A stretch of 64,000 nt of DNA from Nitrososphaerota archaeon (GCA_005877205.1 VBPL01000038.1:1-64000); one strand, 5' to 3'; shown: positions 51,263 through 61,743, counted from the stretch's first letter. Notes: generated from the letters alone by a model not told the origin. Made by a program: numbers and translations.

Positions 51263-53035
51263 GTGAAGGCCCATCCTCTTGCCTCCATGATTTCTTTACT
51301 CAACTCAGTAGCTATGGGTGAAAGTAAGGCAGACATTGTTTTGAAGAATTGCAAGCTAGTCAACGTCTACTCTAGGGAGCTTATTCCACAAACTCATGTT
51401 GCTATAGCGAAAGACAGAATTGCCTATGTTGGAAGAGATGCCTCTCATACGATAGGAAGCAAAACTGCGGTAATTGATTTGGAAGAAAAATATGTTACAC
51501 CAGGCTTTGCGGATTCACACATACACATTGATCAATATATTTTGCCTTCAGAACTTGCAAAGAAATCTCTTCTTTGTGGTACTACCACCTTATTTTCTGA
51601 CCCAATTGATATCGTAGGTGTCTGCGGTTACAGAGGCTTTAGAGAATTTGTTAAGATGACTGAGAACTTGCCAATCCGGGTGTTCCACGTAATTCCAGGA
51701 GGCCTTCCTGTAGACAGAAAGTTTAGTCATTCAAGGACGATGAGCAAAGAGGAAGAAAGGAGAGCCTTTGACTTGGATAACGTGGTAGGCCTGGGAGAGG
51801 TATTTTCTTGGACTAAAGTTACAACAAGAGATCCAAGAACAATTCAGAGCATAGCTACGATGTTACAAAATAATGGTATCGTAAACGGGCACACTGCTGG
51901 AGCAAGCGACAAGAAATTGAACGCTTACATAGCTTCCGGGATTTTCTCATGTCATGAGCCAATAGACTATGATCAAGTGATCGAAAGGCTAAGGCTTGGT
52001 ATGTGGATTATGATGAGGGAGGGTTCTATCCGACGAGATCTTGACAAGATTATACCAAACGTGATTTCACGCAAAACCAACATTGACAGATTGATGTTCT
52101 GTACTGATGGGGTAACGCCAAAAGACCTTACACAATTTGGTCTAATTGATCATTGTATTAGAAAATCCGTTATGTTAGGTATTGATGTTATTGACGCAAT
52201 ATCTATAGCTTCGAAAAATTGTTTTGAATACTATAACATGAGTAAAGAATATGGAGGAATTGCGCCAGGGAAGATGGCTGACATACTAGTTTTTGATGAT
52301 TTGGAAAAAATTAAACCAAACAAGGTTTTCGTGGGAGGAAAATTAGTAGTTGCTCATGGAGCACTAGTATTCAAACCTGCAAAAATCAAGATTGCAAAGT
52401 GGTTGACAAGAACAGTAAAAACAGGCAAGAAATTCACAGAACAGGACTTTGTCATACGCAGTAAACAAAGGTCTGTTCAAGCATTGGTAATCAGACTTGA
52501 GACAGAAATAATAACCAAAAAGGATCAGGAAGAGCTTCAGGTAAGAGATGGAAATGTCTTGGCATCACGTGACAAGGATGTATGGAAAGTAGCTGCAGTT
52601 GATAGAACTTATGGCTCGGGAAAGTACTCCATTGGCTTTTTGAAAAATTTTGGGGCTAGTGTAGATGCATTTGGATCTACTCAAAGTTTTCATGAAAATG
52701 ACATGATCATCATCGGGTCTAATGAAAATGACATGGCCTTTGTGGCAAACAGGCTAATTCAGATGCAAGGGGGAATGCTAGCTGCAAAGGATGGTAAGAT
52801 CTTATGCAAATTTGAAATGCCCGTGGCAGGCCTTATATCGGCACTTCCGTTTGAGGAGGCACTACAAGAATATTCTGAGATTGATTCACGAATAGTAGAG
52901 CAGGGATGCAAGTTCAAAAATCCCCATCTCATTCCATTATTCCTGCCTTTTCTTGCCTTGCCTGAGATTAGAATCTTACACAGCGGCATCATTGACGTGA
53001 AAAATAGGACCTTTTTGAAGATTATGAACCAATAA
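51263..53035 (+). CDS. ade: Adenine deaminase
   Basis: Converts adenine to hypoxanthine in purine salvage. Amidohydrolase-type barrel with metal motif DSHIHIDQ (about 84-91), the conserved acid in GLGEVFSW, NGHTAGAS, SCHEPIDY, and CTDGVTP, followed by the C-terminal Ade-specific beta domain. 590 residues matches the family. GTG start. Next to the thermosome on the same strand but with its own promoter region between them. Confidence 0.93.
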   Translation: MKAHPLASMISLLNSVAMGESKADIVLKNCKLVNVYSRELIPQTHVAIAKDRIAYVGRDASHTIGSKTAVIDLEEKYVTPGFADSHIHIDQYILPSELAKKSLLCGTTTLFSDPIDIVGVCGYRGFREFVKMTENLPIRVFHVIPGGLPVDRKFSHSRTMSKEEERRAFDLDNVVGLGEVFSWTKVTTRDPRTIQSIATMLQNNGIVNGHTAGASDKKLNAYIASGIFSCHEPIDYDQVIERLRLGMWIMMREGSIRRDLDKIIPNVISRKTNIDRLMFCTDGVTPKDLTQFGLIDHCIRKSVMLGIDVIDAISIASKNCFEYYNMSKEYGGIAPGKMADILVFDDLEKIKPNKVFVGGKLVVAHGALVFKPAKIKIAKWLTRTVKTGKKFTEQDFVIRSKQRSVQALVIRLETEIITKKDQEELQVRDGNVLASRDKDVWKVAAVDRTYGSGKYSIGFLKNFGASVDAFGSTQSFHENDMIIIGSNENDMAFVANRLIQMQGGMLAAKDGKILCKFEMPVAGLISALPFEEALQEYSEIDSRIVEQGCKFKNPHLIPLFLPFLALPEIRILHSGIIDVKNRTFLKIMNQ

Positions 53036-53077
53036 GATATTAAAAGGGGTAAGAAATTACGAACTAGGGGATTAATT

Positions 53078-54709
53078 TTGGCATCGATTCAACAAACACC
53101 ACAGGGTCCTGTTCTGGTATTAAAGGAAAGTGCATTGCAACAAAAGGGAAGAGATGCACAAAAAAATAATATTGCTGCAGCCAAATTGGTTGCCGAACTT
53201 GTAAGAACAAGTCTTGGTCCAAGAGGAATGGACAAAATGCTTGTAGATTCTTTAGGTGATGTTACAATTACAAACGATGGTGCTACTATTCTAAAAGAGA
53301 TTGATGTCCAACATCCAGCCGCGAAGATGATGGTTGAAATTTCAAAAACCGTTGATAACGAGGTAGGCGATGGAACTACATCATCTGTAGTTTTCGGAGG
53401 TTCTTTATTGGCAAAGGCCGAAGAGCTCCTTGAAAAGGACGTTCACGCTACTGTCATTATTGAAGGCTTTCAGGCTGCATCAGAGAAGGCACTGTCTCTT
53501 CTTGCCGAACTTGCAAAACAAGTAAGTCCAGACGAGAGAGAAATTCTGTTGAAAATTGCAAAGACAAGCATGGAATCAAAACTTGTCTCAGAAGACAGTG
53601 ATATGCTCTCAAAACTCGTTGTAGATGCCATATTACAGATTGTGGAAAAAGAAGCAGAGGGACATAGCGTAGATCTGGACAATATCAAGGTAGAGAAGAA
53701 AGCAGGTGGATCTATCCGAAACACTAAACTCATCAAAGGCATCGTACTCGACAAGGAAGTAGTTCATAGCGGAATGCCAACAAAGATCGAAAAGGCCAAA
53801 ATTGCTTTACTTAACTCCCCACTTGAAATAGAAAAGACAGAAATGAGTGCAGAAATCAGGATCACCGATCCAACTCAGATGCAGATGTTCCTTGAAGAAG
53901 AAAATAGGATGCTCAAGACTATGGTTGACAAGATTCATGAGATCGGTGCAAACGTGTTAATTTGCCAGAAAGGCATAGATGATATCGCACAGCATTATCT
54001 TTCCAAACAAGGAATTCTTGCAGTAAGAAGAGTAAAGGAAAGCGACATGACAAAGCTTGCAAAAGCAACAAGCGGCAGAATTAGCAGCAATATCGATGAT
54101 ATGACTCCAAAGGACTTGGGTACTGCTGAACTTGTGGAACAGAGAAAGGTAGAGACAGAGAAATGGGTCTTCATAGAAGGCTGCAAGAATCCACGAGCTA
54201 TTACTATTTTGATTAGAGGAGGCTCACAAAGAGTAGTAGACGAAGTTGATAGATCACTTCATGATGCATTGATGGTAGTAAAAGACGTAATAGAGAAACC
54301 AGCCGTAGTGGCTGGGGGAGGAGCGCCAGAAGAATACCTGGCTTCGAGCTTGAGAGACTGGGCAGATAGATTTGAGGGAAGAGAACAACTTGCAATCAAA
54401 AAGTACGCAGAAGCTCTTGAGATAATTCCACTTACAATAGCAGAAAACGCGGGAATGGATCCGATTAACACAATGGTGACACTTCGTGCAAAACAAAGCC
54501 AAGGTAAGAAATGGACAGGAATAGATGCAAGAAATACCAGAGTCGCAGACATGTATTCCTTGGATATTATAGAACCGGTGGTAGTAAAAGAGCAGATAAT
54601 AAAATCTGCAACCGAGGCAGCTTGCATGATATTAAGAATTGATGATGTTATTGCATCATCTGGCGCCAAAGGGGGCGGAGGAAGACCTTCACCACCTCCA
54701 ATGGGCTAA
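53078..54709 (+). CDS. thsA: Thermosome (group II chaperonin) subunit
   Basis: ATP-dependent protein-folding chamber subunit, 543 residues. Signatures: [20 protein letters not shown] (about 47-66), [19 protein letters not shown] (about 97-105) and [10 protein letters not shown] near 408. The Gly/Pro-rich C-terminal tail ends [12 protein letters not shown]. Start is a TTG with GGGGATT upstream. The PfkB kinase gene follows after 9 nt. Confidence 0.97.
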   Translation: MASIQQTPQGPVLVLKESALQQKGRDAQKNNIAAAKLVAELVRTSLGPRGMDKMLVDSLGDVTITNDGATILKEIDVQHPAAKMMVEISKTVDNEVGDGTTSSVVFGGSLLAKAEELLEKDVHATVIIEGFQAASEKALSLLAELAKQVSPDEREILLKIAKTSMESKLVSEDSDMLSKLVVDAILQIVEKEAEGHSVDLDNIKVEKKAGGSIRNTKLIKGIVLDKEVVHSGMPTKIEKAKIALLNSPLEIEKTEMSAEIRITDPTQMQMFLEEENRMLKTMVDKIHEIGANVLICQKGIDDIAQHYLSKQGILAVRRVKESDMTKLAKATSGRISSNIDDMTPKDLGTAELVEQRKVETEKWVFIEGCKNPRAITILIRGGSQRVVDEVDRSLHDALMVVKDVIEKPAVVAGGGAPEEYLASSLRDWADRFEGREQLAIKKYAEALEIIPLTIAENAGMDPINTMVTLRAKQSQGKKWTGIDARNTRVADMYSLDIIEPVVVKEQIIKSATEAACMILRIDDVIASSGAKGGGGRPSPPPMG

Positions 54710-54718
54710 ACTTTTTTC

Positions 54719-55732
54719 ATGTTAGAAAACCTGCAAAATCTTAACCTAGGTGGCTCAGTTGTTGTTCTAAATGATTTTTTCCTTGATAGAATAATCAAGA
54801 TACGAGATCTTGGAAAACTCTACAATCAAATTTTAGAAAAAAGTAGGTTGGGTGGAAGTATACGGGGAATTCCACAGACAGACATCAAGGGAGGAAATGC
54901 AACAAACGTAGCGTATGCGCTTGCAAAACTTGGTTGCCCAGTTTCCTTAATTACGGTAGCAGACAGGGCTGGCTCAAAAATGTTAAAAGAAACATTTTCT
55001 GAATTTCAGAACGTTGCACTTTTTGTAATTGACGGAAAACCAGGACGGACAACTTCCCTTGAATTTAGCAATAATGGGGATATAGTAAACATAATGCTTT
55101 CTGATTTGGGGGATAATGAGAACTTTGGACCTGATAAGCTTGAACCAATGGAACAGACGGTACTCAAGAAAGCCGATGCTGTAATAGTAACAAACTGGGC
55201 TAGCAATAAGAAAGGAACTGAACTTTCAAGATTTGCGTTTGAAAAATCTAAATCCGCTCTTCATTTTCTAGACCCTGCAGACATAGAGACAAGGCAAGGA
55301 GAATTCAAAGAAGCCTTGTCTGAACTAGAACCTGACCTAGATTCTTTATGTATCAATGAGGGTGAGTGTAACGCACTACTGAGACAATACGGACTTGGTA
55401 CCATTACCGACGAAGAACATACCAAGAAAATAGTTACAGAATTGGCCAAAAGAACTTCAATATCAATAGATCTTCACACCTCATCTGGTTCATATTGGTC
55501 AAATGGAAATGAGGTCGAATTTGTTAAATCTTTTCCAATTCAACCAAAGTTTGTTACTGGAGCAGGCGATGTTTGGGATGCCGCAAATCTAATCGGATAT
55601 CTTGCTAATTTGGAACCTGCCGAGAGACTCCTTTTTGCAAATGGAGCAGCATCGTTGTATATCAACAGTTATCAAGCAATTCCGCCCAATATCGACCAAG
55701 TTTTATCACTGATCAAAGTCAACAAAGACTAG
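54719..55732 (+). CDS. PfkB-family sugar/nucleoside kinase
   Basis: A 337-residue ribokinase-like kinase. The substrate-side GGNATNVAYALAKLG motif (about 59-73) and the catalytic GAGDVWDAANL motif (about 280-290, with the base Asp) are intact. The phosphoryl acceptor (sugar, nucleoside or sugar phosphate) cannot be told. It follows the thermosome gene closely and probably shares its transcript. Confidence 0.86.
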   Translation: MLENLQNLNLGGSVVVLNDFFLDRIIKIRDLGKLYNQILEKSRLGGSIRGIPQTDIKGGNATNVAYALAKLGCPVSLITVADRAGSKMLKETFSEFQNVALFVIDGKPGRTTSLEFSNNGDIVNIMLSDLGDNENFGPDKLEPMEQTVLKKADAVIVTNWASNKKGTELSRFAFEKSKSALHFLDPADIETRQGEFKEALSELEPDLDSLCINEGECNALLRQYGLGTITDEEHTKKIVTELAKRTSISIDLHTSSGSYWSNGNEVEFVKSFPIQPKFVTGAGDVWDAANLIGYLANLEPAERLLFANGAASLYINSYQAIPPNIDQVLSLIKVNKD

Positions 55733-55815
55733 ATGTTACATAACTGCACAAATCTACGAAGTTACTGACACAATATTTGCCTGTAGATCGAAATTGAGTC
55801 ATATGATCCGATTAA

Positions 55816-57249
55816 ATGAGAGAAAGGTTTTTTAATAATCACAAATTAATCCCCCACAGATTGGATTACAAATTTTTTGTTCCGGTACTGGCAGTGATGC
55901 TATTTTGTGCTTCTTTGCCAAACATGTCGGCAAATGCACAAACGGGATCATCAATCAACAACGCTATCAGTTCACTTGAAGATTGTGTCCAAAAGTTTCA
56001 AGGCTCGGACCATATTTACTGTGGCGGCTCGTTTTCATTAGATATTGCAAAATCAGGTCAACAATTCTCGAAATATCGTTACGGTTCTTCTAATAGTATA
56101 ATAGTCAACGAACAGACAAAGGTAACACTTTCAGGACTAAGATCATCAGATCCTGACAGTGACAAATTAGCTTACTCTTGGTCTCAAATAAGCGGTGACA
56201 AGATAACTTTCTCATCCACAACAGCGCCAGTGATATCATTTATTGCACCTGCAGTTCCACCAAATGAGGTAAAGACCGTGACGATAGGCCTGTCAGTAGA
56301 TGATGGCCACGGTGGAATAGATAACGCAAGGTACAACATTATAGTCTTACATGTTAACCACTCCCCCATAGTCAAAGTAAGTGATGACATTACAGTTGAT
56401 GAGGGGACACCAGTGACTCTGACAGGTTCTGCAACAGATCCTGACAACGATCCGTTAAAGTACTCATGGGGTCAGTATTCTGGCCCAGACGTTGAATTAT
56501 CTTCCTACAGCGATACATCGGTATCATTTACAGCACCGGCAGTTGACCCAGATACAACTAGGGCACTACTTTTCATCTTTACTGCAGATGACGGACACGG
56601 AGGCAGAGCTTCTGCAATGGTGAAAGTTACAGTCAAGAGTACTCACATAAGTCCGACAGTTTCGTGTTCAGATATTTCCGTTCTGCAAAATACTCCTGTT
56701 ACATTAACTGCACAGATATCAAATCCAAGTGGTGATCTATTATCGTACCATTGGAAACAAGTTTCTGGAATTCCTGTAAGGCTATCGTCAAACAGTGATT
56801 TGACACCAACATTTGTTGCTCCAACTCCAAATGGAGTAACCGGCGAGCTAAAGTTTGAGCTATTAATTGGTGACGATCTGGTAAGTGTTTCAGCGTGTGA
56901 CGTGATAGTGAAAATTACTACCACAGAAGTAAAGGGACAACCACCAGTAGCTGATGCTGGTCCAGATCAAACCGTAAATGAGCTGACAAGAGTTGTATTA
57001 GATGGTAGTGCAAGCACAGGTGATCATATAAAATACTCATGGCAACAGATAAGCGGTGACAAGGTTATGGTGCTATTCAGCCAAACTGCACAACCCGCAA
57101 TCTTTACACCAGCCGTTCCAATAGGTGAAACAAAGGAACTAGAGTTCAAACTCACAGTCACAAATGCGTTTGGACAGGATACCGCTACAGTCAAAGTTAT
57201 TGTAGAACACAATAACAACAATCCAACCGCTGTAATTACTCCAGAGTAA
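55816..57249 (+). CDS. Secreted PKD-repeat protein
   Basis: A 477-residue exported protein: signal peptide (about 20-42 hydrophobic), a short Cys-containing segment, then four PKD/REJ-like beta domains (about 90-180, 185-275, 280-370, 375-468) with the repeated pattern of L-x-Y-S-W-x-Q-I-S-G. It ends abruptly in PTAVITPE, which looks like the beginning of a fifth repeat, and has no C-terminal anchor. Likely a cell-surface or secreted adhesion protein. Confidence 0.8.
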   Translation: MRERFFNNHKLIPHRLDYKFFVPVLAVMLFCASLPNMSANAQTGSSINNAISSLEDCVQKFQGSDHIYCGGSFSLDIAKSGQQFSKYRYGSSNSIIVNEQTKVTLSGLRSSDPDSDKLAYSWSQISGDKITFSSTTAPVISFIAPAVPPNEVKTVTIGLSVDDGHGGIDNARYNIIVLHVNHSPIVKVSDDITVDEGTPVTLTGSATDPDNDPLKYSWGQYSGPDVELSSYSDTSVSFTAPAVDPDTTRALLFIFTADDGHGGRASAMVKVTVKSTHISPTVSCSDISVLQNTPVTLTAQISNPSGDLLSYHWKQVSGIPVRLSSNSDLTPTFVAPTPNGVTGELKFELLIGDDLVSVSACDVIVKITTTEVKGQPPVADAGPDQTVNELTRVVLDGSASTGDHIKYSWQQISGDKVMVLFSQTAQPAIFTPAVPIGETKELEFKLTVTNAFGQDTATVKVIVEHNNNNPTAVITPE

Positions 57250-57342
57250 CAAACTCTAGCTTTTTCTGACTTTATTTTTACTTCAGATCTTGTCTACAAA
57301 ACAGATTTTTTCACCTGACTGAAATATCTGAAATGAGACAAA

Positions 57343-57564
57343 TTATCTGATCCTTCTACGAGGGAGAAACAAAAGTACTGTTCCTAATAATATCAAGATT
57401 GCTACTAATGCGGTATACAAGACCGTAAGGGGGAGAGATGTCATGTAGTCATTTGGTCCAGTAGGGTGCAAGAAGCTAGAACCCACAGATAATGCCCATA
57501 TTAGAAAAAAGGATCCAATAACTACGCTTACATCAATTACCAAGATCTTGTGAATAGGTCTCAC
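57343..57564 (-). CDS. Small two-helix membrane protein
   Basis: A 73-residue protein with two hydrophobic helices (about 8-28 and 46-66) and a strongly basic C-terminus (PRRRIR). Unrecognised. It lies alone between the PKD protein and guaA. Codon use and the clean membrane pattern support a real gene. Confidence 0.55.
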   Translation of the reverse strand: MRPIHKILVIDVSVVIGSFFLIWALSVGSSFLHPTGPNDYMTSLPLTVLYTALVAILILLGTVLLFLPRRRIR

Positions 57565-57635
57565 AATATCATTAATTTGGTATTGATCTTAAACTATTTC
57601 TTGGGCTAGGGTACAAAAACACGAGGAAATCTATT

Positions 57636-59159
57636 TTATTGTGGTTCGATAGTAGCTGGAGGTTTGCTTGAAACTACGTAGCTAACCCAGGCCACATCTT
57701 CCACCTCATTTGTAATTCTGTTACTAATTCGTTCAAGTACGTCAGAAGGTAACCTAGTCCAGTCTGCGGTCATTGCATCTATCGAATCCACTACACGAAC
57801 CATGACCACACGACCGTATTTTCTTTCATCACCTACAACTCCGACTGCTCTATCATCTCCAACCGCGGCATAAGCTTGCCAGACCTTGTCGTACCATCCT
57901 GACGTAATGAGCTCATCTTCAACGATTTTGCTTGCGTGTTTACAAATTTGCAATTTTTCAGGCGTTACCTCTCCGATCACCCTTACTGAAAGACCAGGTC
58001 CAGGGAATGGGTGACGGTTGAGAATCTTAACAGGTACTCCAAGGATTTTTCCTACTTTTCTTACCTCATCTTTGTAAAGATATCGGAGAGGCTCCAAGAT
58101 TTGAAGATCAAGCCAAGAAGGAAGTCCACCTACATTGTGGTGTGTTTTGATCACAGCAGCAGGTCCTTTTGATACTCCACTTTCTATGACATCAGGATAA
58201 AGAGTGCCTTGAGCTAGCCACTTGAAAGGGCCATTCTTTTCAGTAAATTCTGTAAAAATCTTAACGAATTCTTCCCCTACTATCATTCGCTTCTTTTCAG
58301 GGTCTGTTACTCCTCTTAACCTACTGAGGAACCTTTCTTTTGCATCAATTATGGTAAAATGCATCCCAAAATTGTTCTTGAACATCTCTTCAACTTCTTT
58401 TTCCTCATTTAGTCGAAGTAATCCATTATCAATAAAAACGCATTTCAGTCTACTTCCTATTGCCTTTTGGATTAGAAGCGCTGCCACGGTAGAGTCAATT
58501 CCACCACTAATTCCACACAAGACATTGCTATCTATTTTGGAAATTTCGGAAACTGTATTTTCTACGAAACTCTCAAGAGTCCAGTCTTGTTTTGTTCTGC
58601 ATATATTTAGAACAAAATTTTTGAGAACTTGAATTCCTTTTTCTGTGTGCACTACCTCAGGATGGAACTGAATACCATAGACCAGCTTCTGTTTATTAGC
58701 TATTGCTGCAGCGAAAGAATTTTCAGTATGCCCTATTACTTCAAATCCCTTTGGAAGAGTTTCAGCTGCATCACCATGACTCATCCACGCCCTTGTTGAT
58801 TTTCCCATTCCAGCAAGTAAATCAGAATCATTGTCTATGCTAAGTATGGAGGAACCATATTCCTTGTGTGATTGTTTGACTTTGCCTCCAAAGTTATTTA
58901 CGATTAATTGATGGCCGTAACAAATCCCAAGAACCGGTAGACCTATCTCAAATATCTTACTGGTTGGCTGCGGAGAATCTTTGTTGTAGACACTTGCAGG
59001 CCCTCCACTGAAAACTATTCCCTTGGGATTCATCTTTTTTAGCTCTTCAATTGATATGTCGTAAGGAACTAGTTCTGCATAAACCGACAAGTCTCTAATT
59101 CTTCGGCATATTAGATGACTGTACTGTGACCCAAAATCTAGTACAACTATCCTGTCCAT
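57636..59159 (-). CDS. guaA: GMP synthase (glutamine-hydrolysing), single chain
   Basis: Aminates XMP to GMP. The N-terminal class I glutaminase domain has C80 in GICYGHQ, with His and Glu in HPEVVHT; the PPi-loop GISGGIDST (about 217-225) opens the ATP domain, and the C-terminal dimer domain ends in SKPPATIEPQ. Many euryarchaea encode the two halves separately, here they are one 507-residue protein. It follows the coiled-coil gene by 4 nt on the same strand. Confidence 0.97.
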   Translation of the reverse strand: MDRIVVLDFGSQYSHLICRRIRDLSVYAELVPYDISIEELKKMNPKGIVFSGGPASVYNKDSPQPTSKIFEIGLPVLGICYGHQLIVNNFGGKVKQSHKEYGSSILSIDNDSDLLAGMGKSTRAWMSHGDAAETLPKGFEVIGHTENSFAAAIANKQKLVYGIQFHPEVVHTEKGIQVLKNFVLNICRTKQDWTLESFVENTVSEISKIDSNVLCGISGGIDSTVAALLIQKAIGSRLKCVFIDNGLLRLNEEKEVEEMFKNNFGMHFTIIDAKERFLSRLRGVTDPEKKRMIVGEEFVKIFTEFTEKNGPFKWLAQGTLYPDVIESGVSKGPAAVIKTHHNVGGLPSWLDLQILEPLRYLYKDEVRKVGKILGVPVKILNRHPFPGPGLSVRVIGEVTPEKLQICKHASKIVEDELITSGWYDKVWQAYAAVGDDRAVGVVGDERKYGRVVMVRVVDSIDAMTADWTRLPSDVLERISNRITNEVEDVAWVSYVVSSKPPATIEPQ

Positions 59160-59163
59160 GATT

Positions 59164-59718
59164 TCACTTTGAGTTTTCGATCATTCGAATGAACGACCAT
59201 GTTGCTGTGTTTATTATTTCATTTACTCTTTCTTTCTGACGATAATTTTTGATTAGAATTTCTCTTATGCGATTCCCGTCCTTGTTTACCATGCAACTAA
59301 TCGCTGAATTTTGGGGAATCTTGCCATTTTGAATATCGGTATTATCTTGATTTTCCATTCCGCCTATGATCCTGCCAAGAAAGAATGATTTGAATGGCTG
59401 TGTATCTATATCTAAAATGATATCTTCAGAAGGAATGATTACAAGCTCTTCTTGAGTAACATGTGCATTTGCTATTATTTTATTATTATCAGTCTTTATT
59501 GGAATGACAGAAGCTGTCTGCTGGACTGGCTGGCTTTTTCTACCATCTGAAGACATAAGGGTTGATGCTTTGCTGAAACTTGACTGCTTGACAAGGGAAT
59601 CTAGAATCATAAGATTTTGCTTTAATTTTTCTACCTCTTTTTCTCTTTTTTCGATTTCTTCAGAGAGCCATTCTCTTAGCTCCAAGATATCGCGGAGATG
59701 TTCTTCTGAATAATCCAT
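59164..59718 (-). CDS. Coiled-coil conserved archaeal protein
   Basis: A 184-residue protein with an N-terminal coiled coil (about 8-45), a low-complexity linker and a C-terminal globular region (about 90-184) rich in strands, ending with a helix. No family is recognised, though this shape is common next to guaA in related genomes as far as I can judge from context. Co-transcribed with guaA. An AT-rich TATA stretch lies about 20-30 nt upstream. Confidence 0.62.
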   Translation of the reverse strand: MDYSEEHLRDILELREWLSEEIEKREKEVEKLKQNLMILDSLVKQSSFSKASTLMSSDGRKSQPVQQTASVIPIKTDNNKIIANAHVTQEELVIIPSEDIILDIDTQPFKSFFLGRIIGGMENQDNTDIQNGKIPQNSAISCMVNKDGNRIREILIKNYRQKERVNEIINTATWSFIRMIENSK

Positions 59719-60096
59719 ACTTGTTCTATTCTTGAATGGATAATAAATATTAAAACAAGTTTAAAGTTGGTATTAGTAGCGGAGCTCCGACAAATTATGG
59801 ACTCCAACCACTTACACATTTTCCTCTAACGGAACAACGTAGACCGTTAGTATGAGCAGTAACAGCAGTAAAACATTTGATCACTGGGATATAGGCTACA
59901 CAAATGTAAACCAGATGGAATTTGTACTAGGTATTATCGTTCTATTTTTGAATACATGACGGTTTTTTAGTAAATATCTTAAAGTTCATTAATTCCACAA
60001 AAGATCTCTTATCAGAAAATAGAATTCTACATAACAATTTATTAGAAAAAAGTTGCAAAGTCATTAAGTATAAATTGAAACCACTATTAGCTTGAA
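59719..60096. other. 378-bp intergenic region with short repeats
   Basis: Contains the promoter of the coiled-coil gene on the minus strand, a plus-strand TTTAAAG (about 59758-59764), the palindrome CGGAGCTCCG (59780-59789), an inverted repeat CTAACGG/CCGTTAG (59826-59832 and 59844-59850) touching a short reading frame, and GTATAAAT (60068-60075), which is well placed as TATA box for the gene starting at 60097. Confidence 0.5.
59852..59959 (+). CDS. Possible 35-residue membrane peptide
   Basis: An ATG frame encoding a polar N-terminal half (MSSNSSKTFDHWDIGY) and a hydrophobic C-terminal half (EFVLGIIVLFLNT). It directly follows a perfect 7-bp inverted repeat and a plus-strand TATA candidate lies about 90 nt upstream. 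It could be a small membrane protein or chance. Confidence 0.28.
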   Translation: MSSNSSKTFDHWDIGYTNVNQMEFVLGIIVLFLNT

Positions 60097-61275
60097 TTGT
60101 CTGTACAGACAAGACATTTCATATCCATTAGGACCGGACGAATAACCCTCGCTGCCGTTTTACTTGCGCTAGTCCTAACGTTATTCATTTCGCCTGATTC
60201 TTACGCAATGGACAAATCAGAAAAGATGAGGTGGCAACTCATATTCCTCTCACCATACAGTGGATGCACAAATTACCAGTACCAGATGGCAAATGCATAT
60301 GACGAAATAACTAGCAAATATTTTGAGTTATACAAGTTTGAAAATTCAAAATACCAACCACAATGCATGCCTGACAAAAAATACACACATTATCAAGTCC
60401 CAGATGATTTAGATCTGATAATACTTGTCTATGATAATGAAATCGGCAAAAGGGAACTGCACGGAAACGATGTTGGGGGACTATACAATCACATTGGAGC
60501 AGACAAAACAAGAGATCACACCATAATAATTTGTGACTGTTCAAACTTTGGATTTTCCGATCCAGTCTGGATCTTGAGTCATGAGCTCTCTCATTTTATA
60601 ACATATTATCTTGGATTTGACCAATCAGTTGTCGAGGACAAAATCCATTCACTGGGTTACAAATATGATCAATGCATAGAAGGTAGCTGGGAGGCCACCT
60701 GTTCTAGTGTTCTAACACATGTTTATGGCGATCATTACTTTACCAAGGCCACAGTAATGGCTCCATATGAGCCTGCCATAGGAAAGAAGTTGTTTGCACT
60801 AGAAAATGGTACAGCAAATGATGCCATAACAAGTGACACCGTAGCAGGTGATGCATCAGAAAGTGTTGCAAGTTCACAACTCGTTATGAGTATGCAAAAG
60901 GAAATCACAAAATGGTGGCTTGCGGGAAAGATTAACGATACTGACTATACCAAGGTACTAGGGTATATGGTGGACAAACCGGGTGGAATGATGACGAGTG
61001 ACAAACTACCACCTAATGTTATTTTATTTGATGGCCCTGATGGAATAAAAGAGAATGCTACGTTTTATGATACTGGCTCAGAGCAAAAACTAAAAGGGTC
61101 TTTGCTAAACCGAATACCGTTCAAATCTGAGAACACTACAGATTTGTCTGGTACAATACAGATACCACAATGGTTTAAATCAAAAGCCTACTGGTGGTCA
61201 CAAGACCAGGTTTGGAGTGATAAGGACTTTTTGAATGGGATAAAACAACTGTTCAATATAGGCATTGGAAAATAG
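60097..61275 (+). CDS. Secreted zinc-metallopeptidase-like protein
   Basis: A 392-residue exported protein: signal peptide (about 15-37), a domain with the zinc motif H162-E163-L-S-H166 (SHELSHF) and several cysteines likely in disulfides, and a C-terminal part with tryptophan-rich segments (EITKWWLAGKI and PQWFKSKAYWWSQDQVWSDKDF) resembling repeats often seen on thaumarchaeal secreted proteins. A third zinc ligand is probably E180 or a residue near it. TTG start with a TATA box 22-29 nt upstream. Confidence 0.7.
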   Translation: MSVQTRHFISIRTGRITLAAVLLALVLTLFISPDSYAMDKSEKMRWQLIFLSPYSGCTNYQYQMANAYDEITSKYFELYKFENSKYQPQCMPDKKYTHYQVPDDLDLIILVYDNEIGKRELHGNDVGGLYNHIGADKTRDHTIIICDCSNFGFSDPVWILSHELSHFITYYLGFDQSVVEDKIHSLGYKYDQCIEGSWEATCSSVLTHVYGDHYFTKATVMAPYEPAIGKKLFALENGTANDAITSDTVAGDASESVASSQLVMSMQKEITKWWLAGKINDTDYTKVLGYMVDKPGGMMTSDKLPPNVILFDGPDGIKENATFYDTGSEQKLKGSLLNRIPFKSENTTDLSGTIQIPQWFKSKAYWWSQDQVWSDKDFLNGIKQLFNIGIGK

Positions 61276-61360
61276 TGCATGATCTTGGCTTAGAGACCTG
61301 AATTTTCTTTAAGTTCTTTGAAGTAGGTTAACGAATTGGCTAAAATCCCCTTTCAAGGAC

Positions 61361-61708
61361 TCAAAATATGCCGTACTTGCTGGATTCCATCTCTTCCTTT
61401 ATGGCTAGTTTAACTTTCAGGTTCTTCTGGCTAACTTTTTCTCTTAACCATGTTAGAAATTTGCGGTCAAGACCATTGCCCTTTATTCTTTCAAAATCTG
61501 GTCCCATTTGTTCGGAAAGTTTTCTTACAAGTGATTTATTTACGCACACTACATAAAAATGCCATCCAAAAGCAAACTCGGAATCTGTGACAATAAAATC
61601 ATTTTCTCCATGAACCATTTGTTCGAGGTTTCTTAATGTTGAAATTATTGCCTTACTTGTACTTTCATAATCGGTAGCTGACACATTAATGTTAATTCTT
61701 TCTTCCAA
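61361..61708 (-). CDS. Small hypothetical protein
   Basis: A 115-residue soluble alpha/beta protein of unknown function, with a helix-rich start (DYESTSKAIISTLRNLEQM), central strands (FAFGWHFYVVCVNKSL) and a basic helical end. It is upstream-adjacent to nothing obvious and has its own start region. No motif is diagnostic. Confidence 0.58.
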   Translation of the reverse strand: MEERININVSATDYESTSKAIISTLRNLEQMVHGENDFIVTDSEFAFGWHFYVVCVNKSLVRKLSEQMGPDFERIKGNGLDRKFLTWLREKVSQKNLKVKLAIKEEMESSKYGIF

Positions 61709-61743
61709 TGTAATCTATCCGTGGTTTACAAATAAAAACATGA

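Noticed and set aside
54259-54669. 136-codon frame opposite the thermosome gene
   Set aside because: Shadow of a highly conserved gene with no independent evidence.
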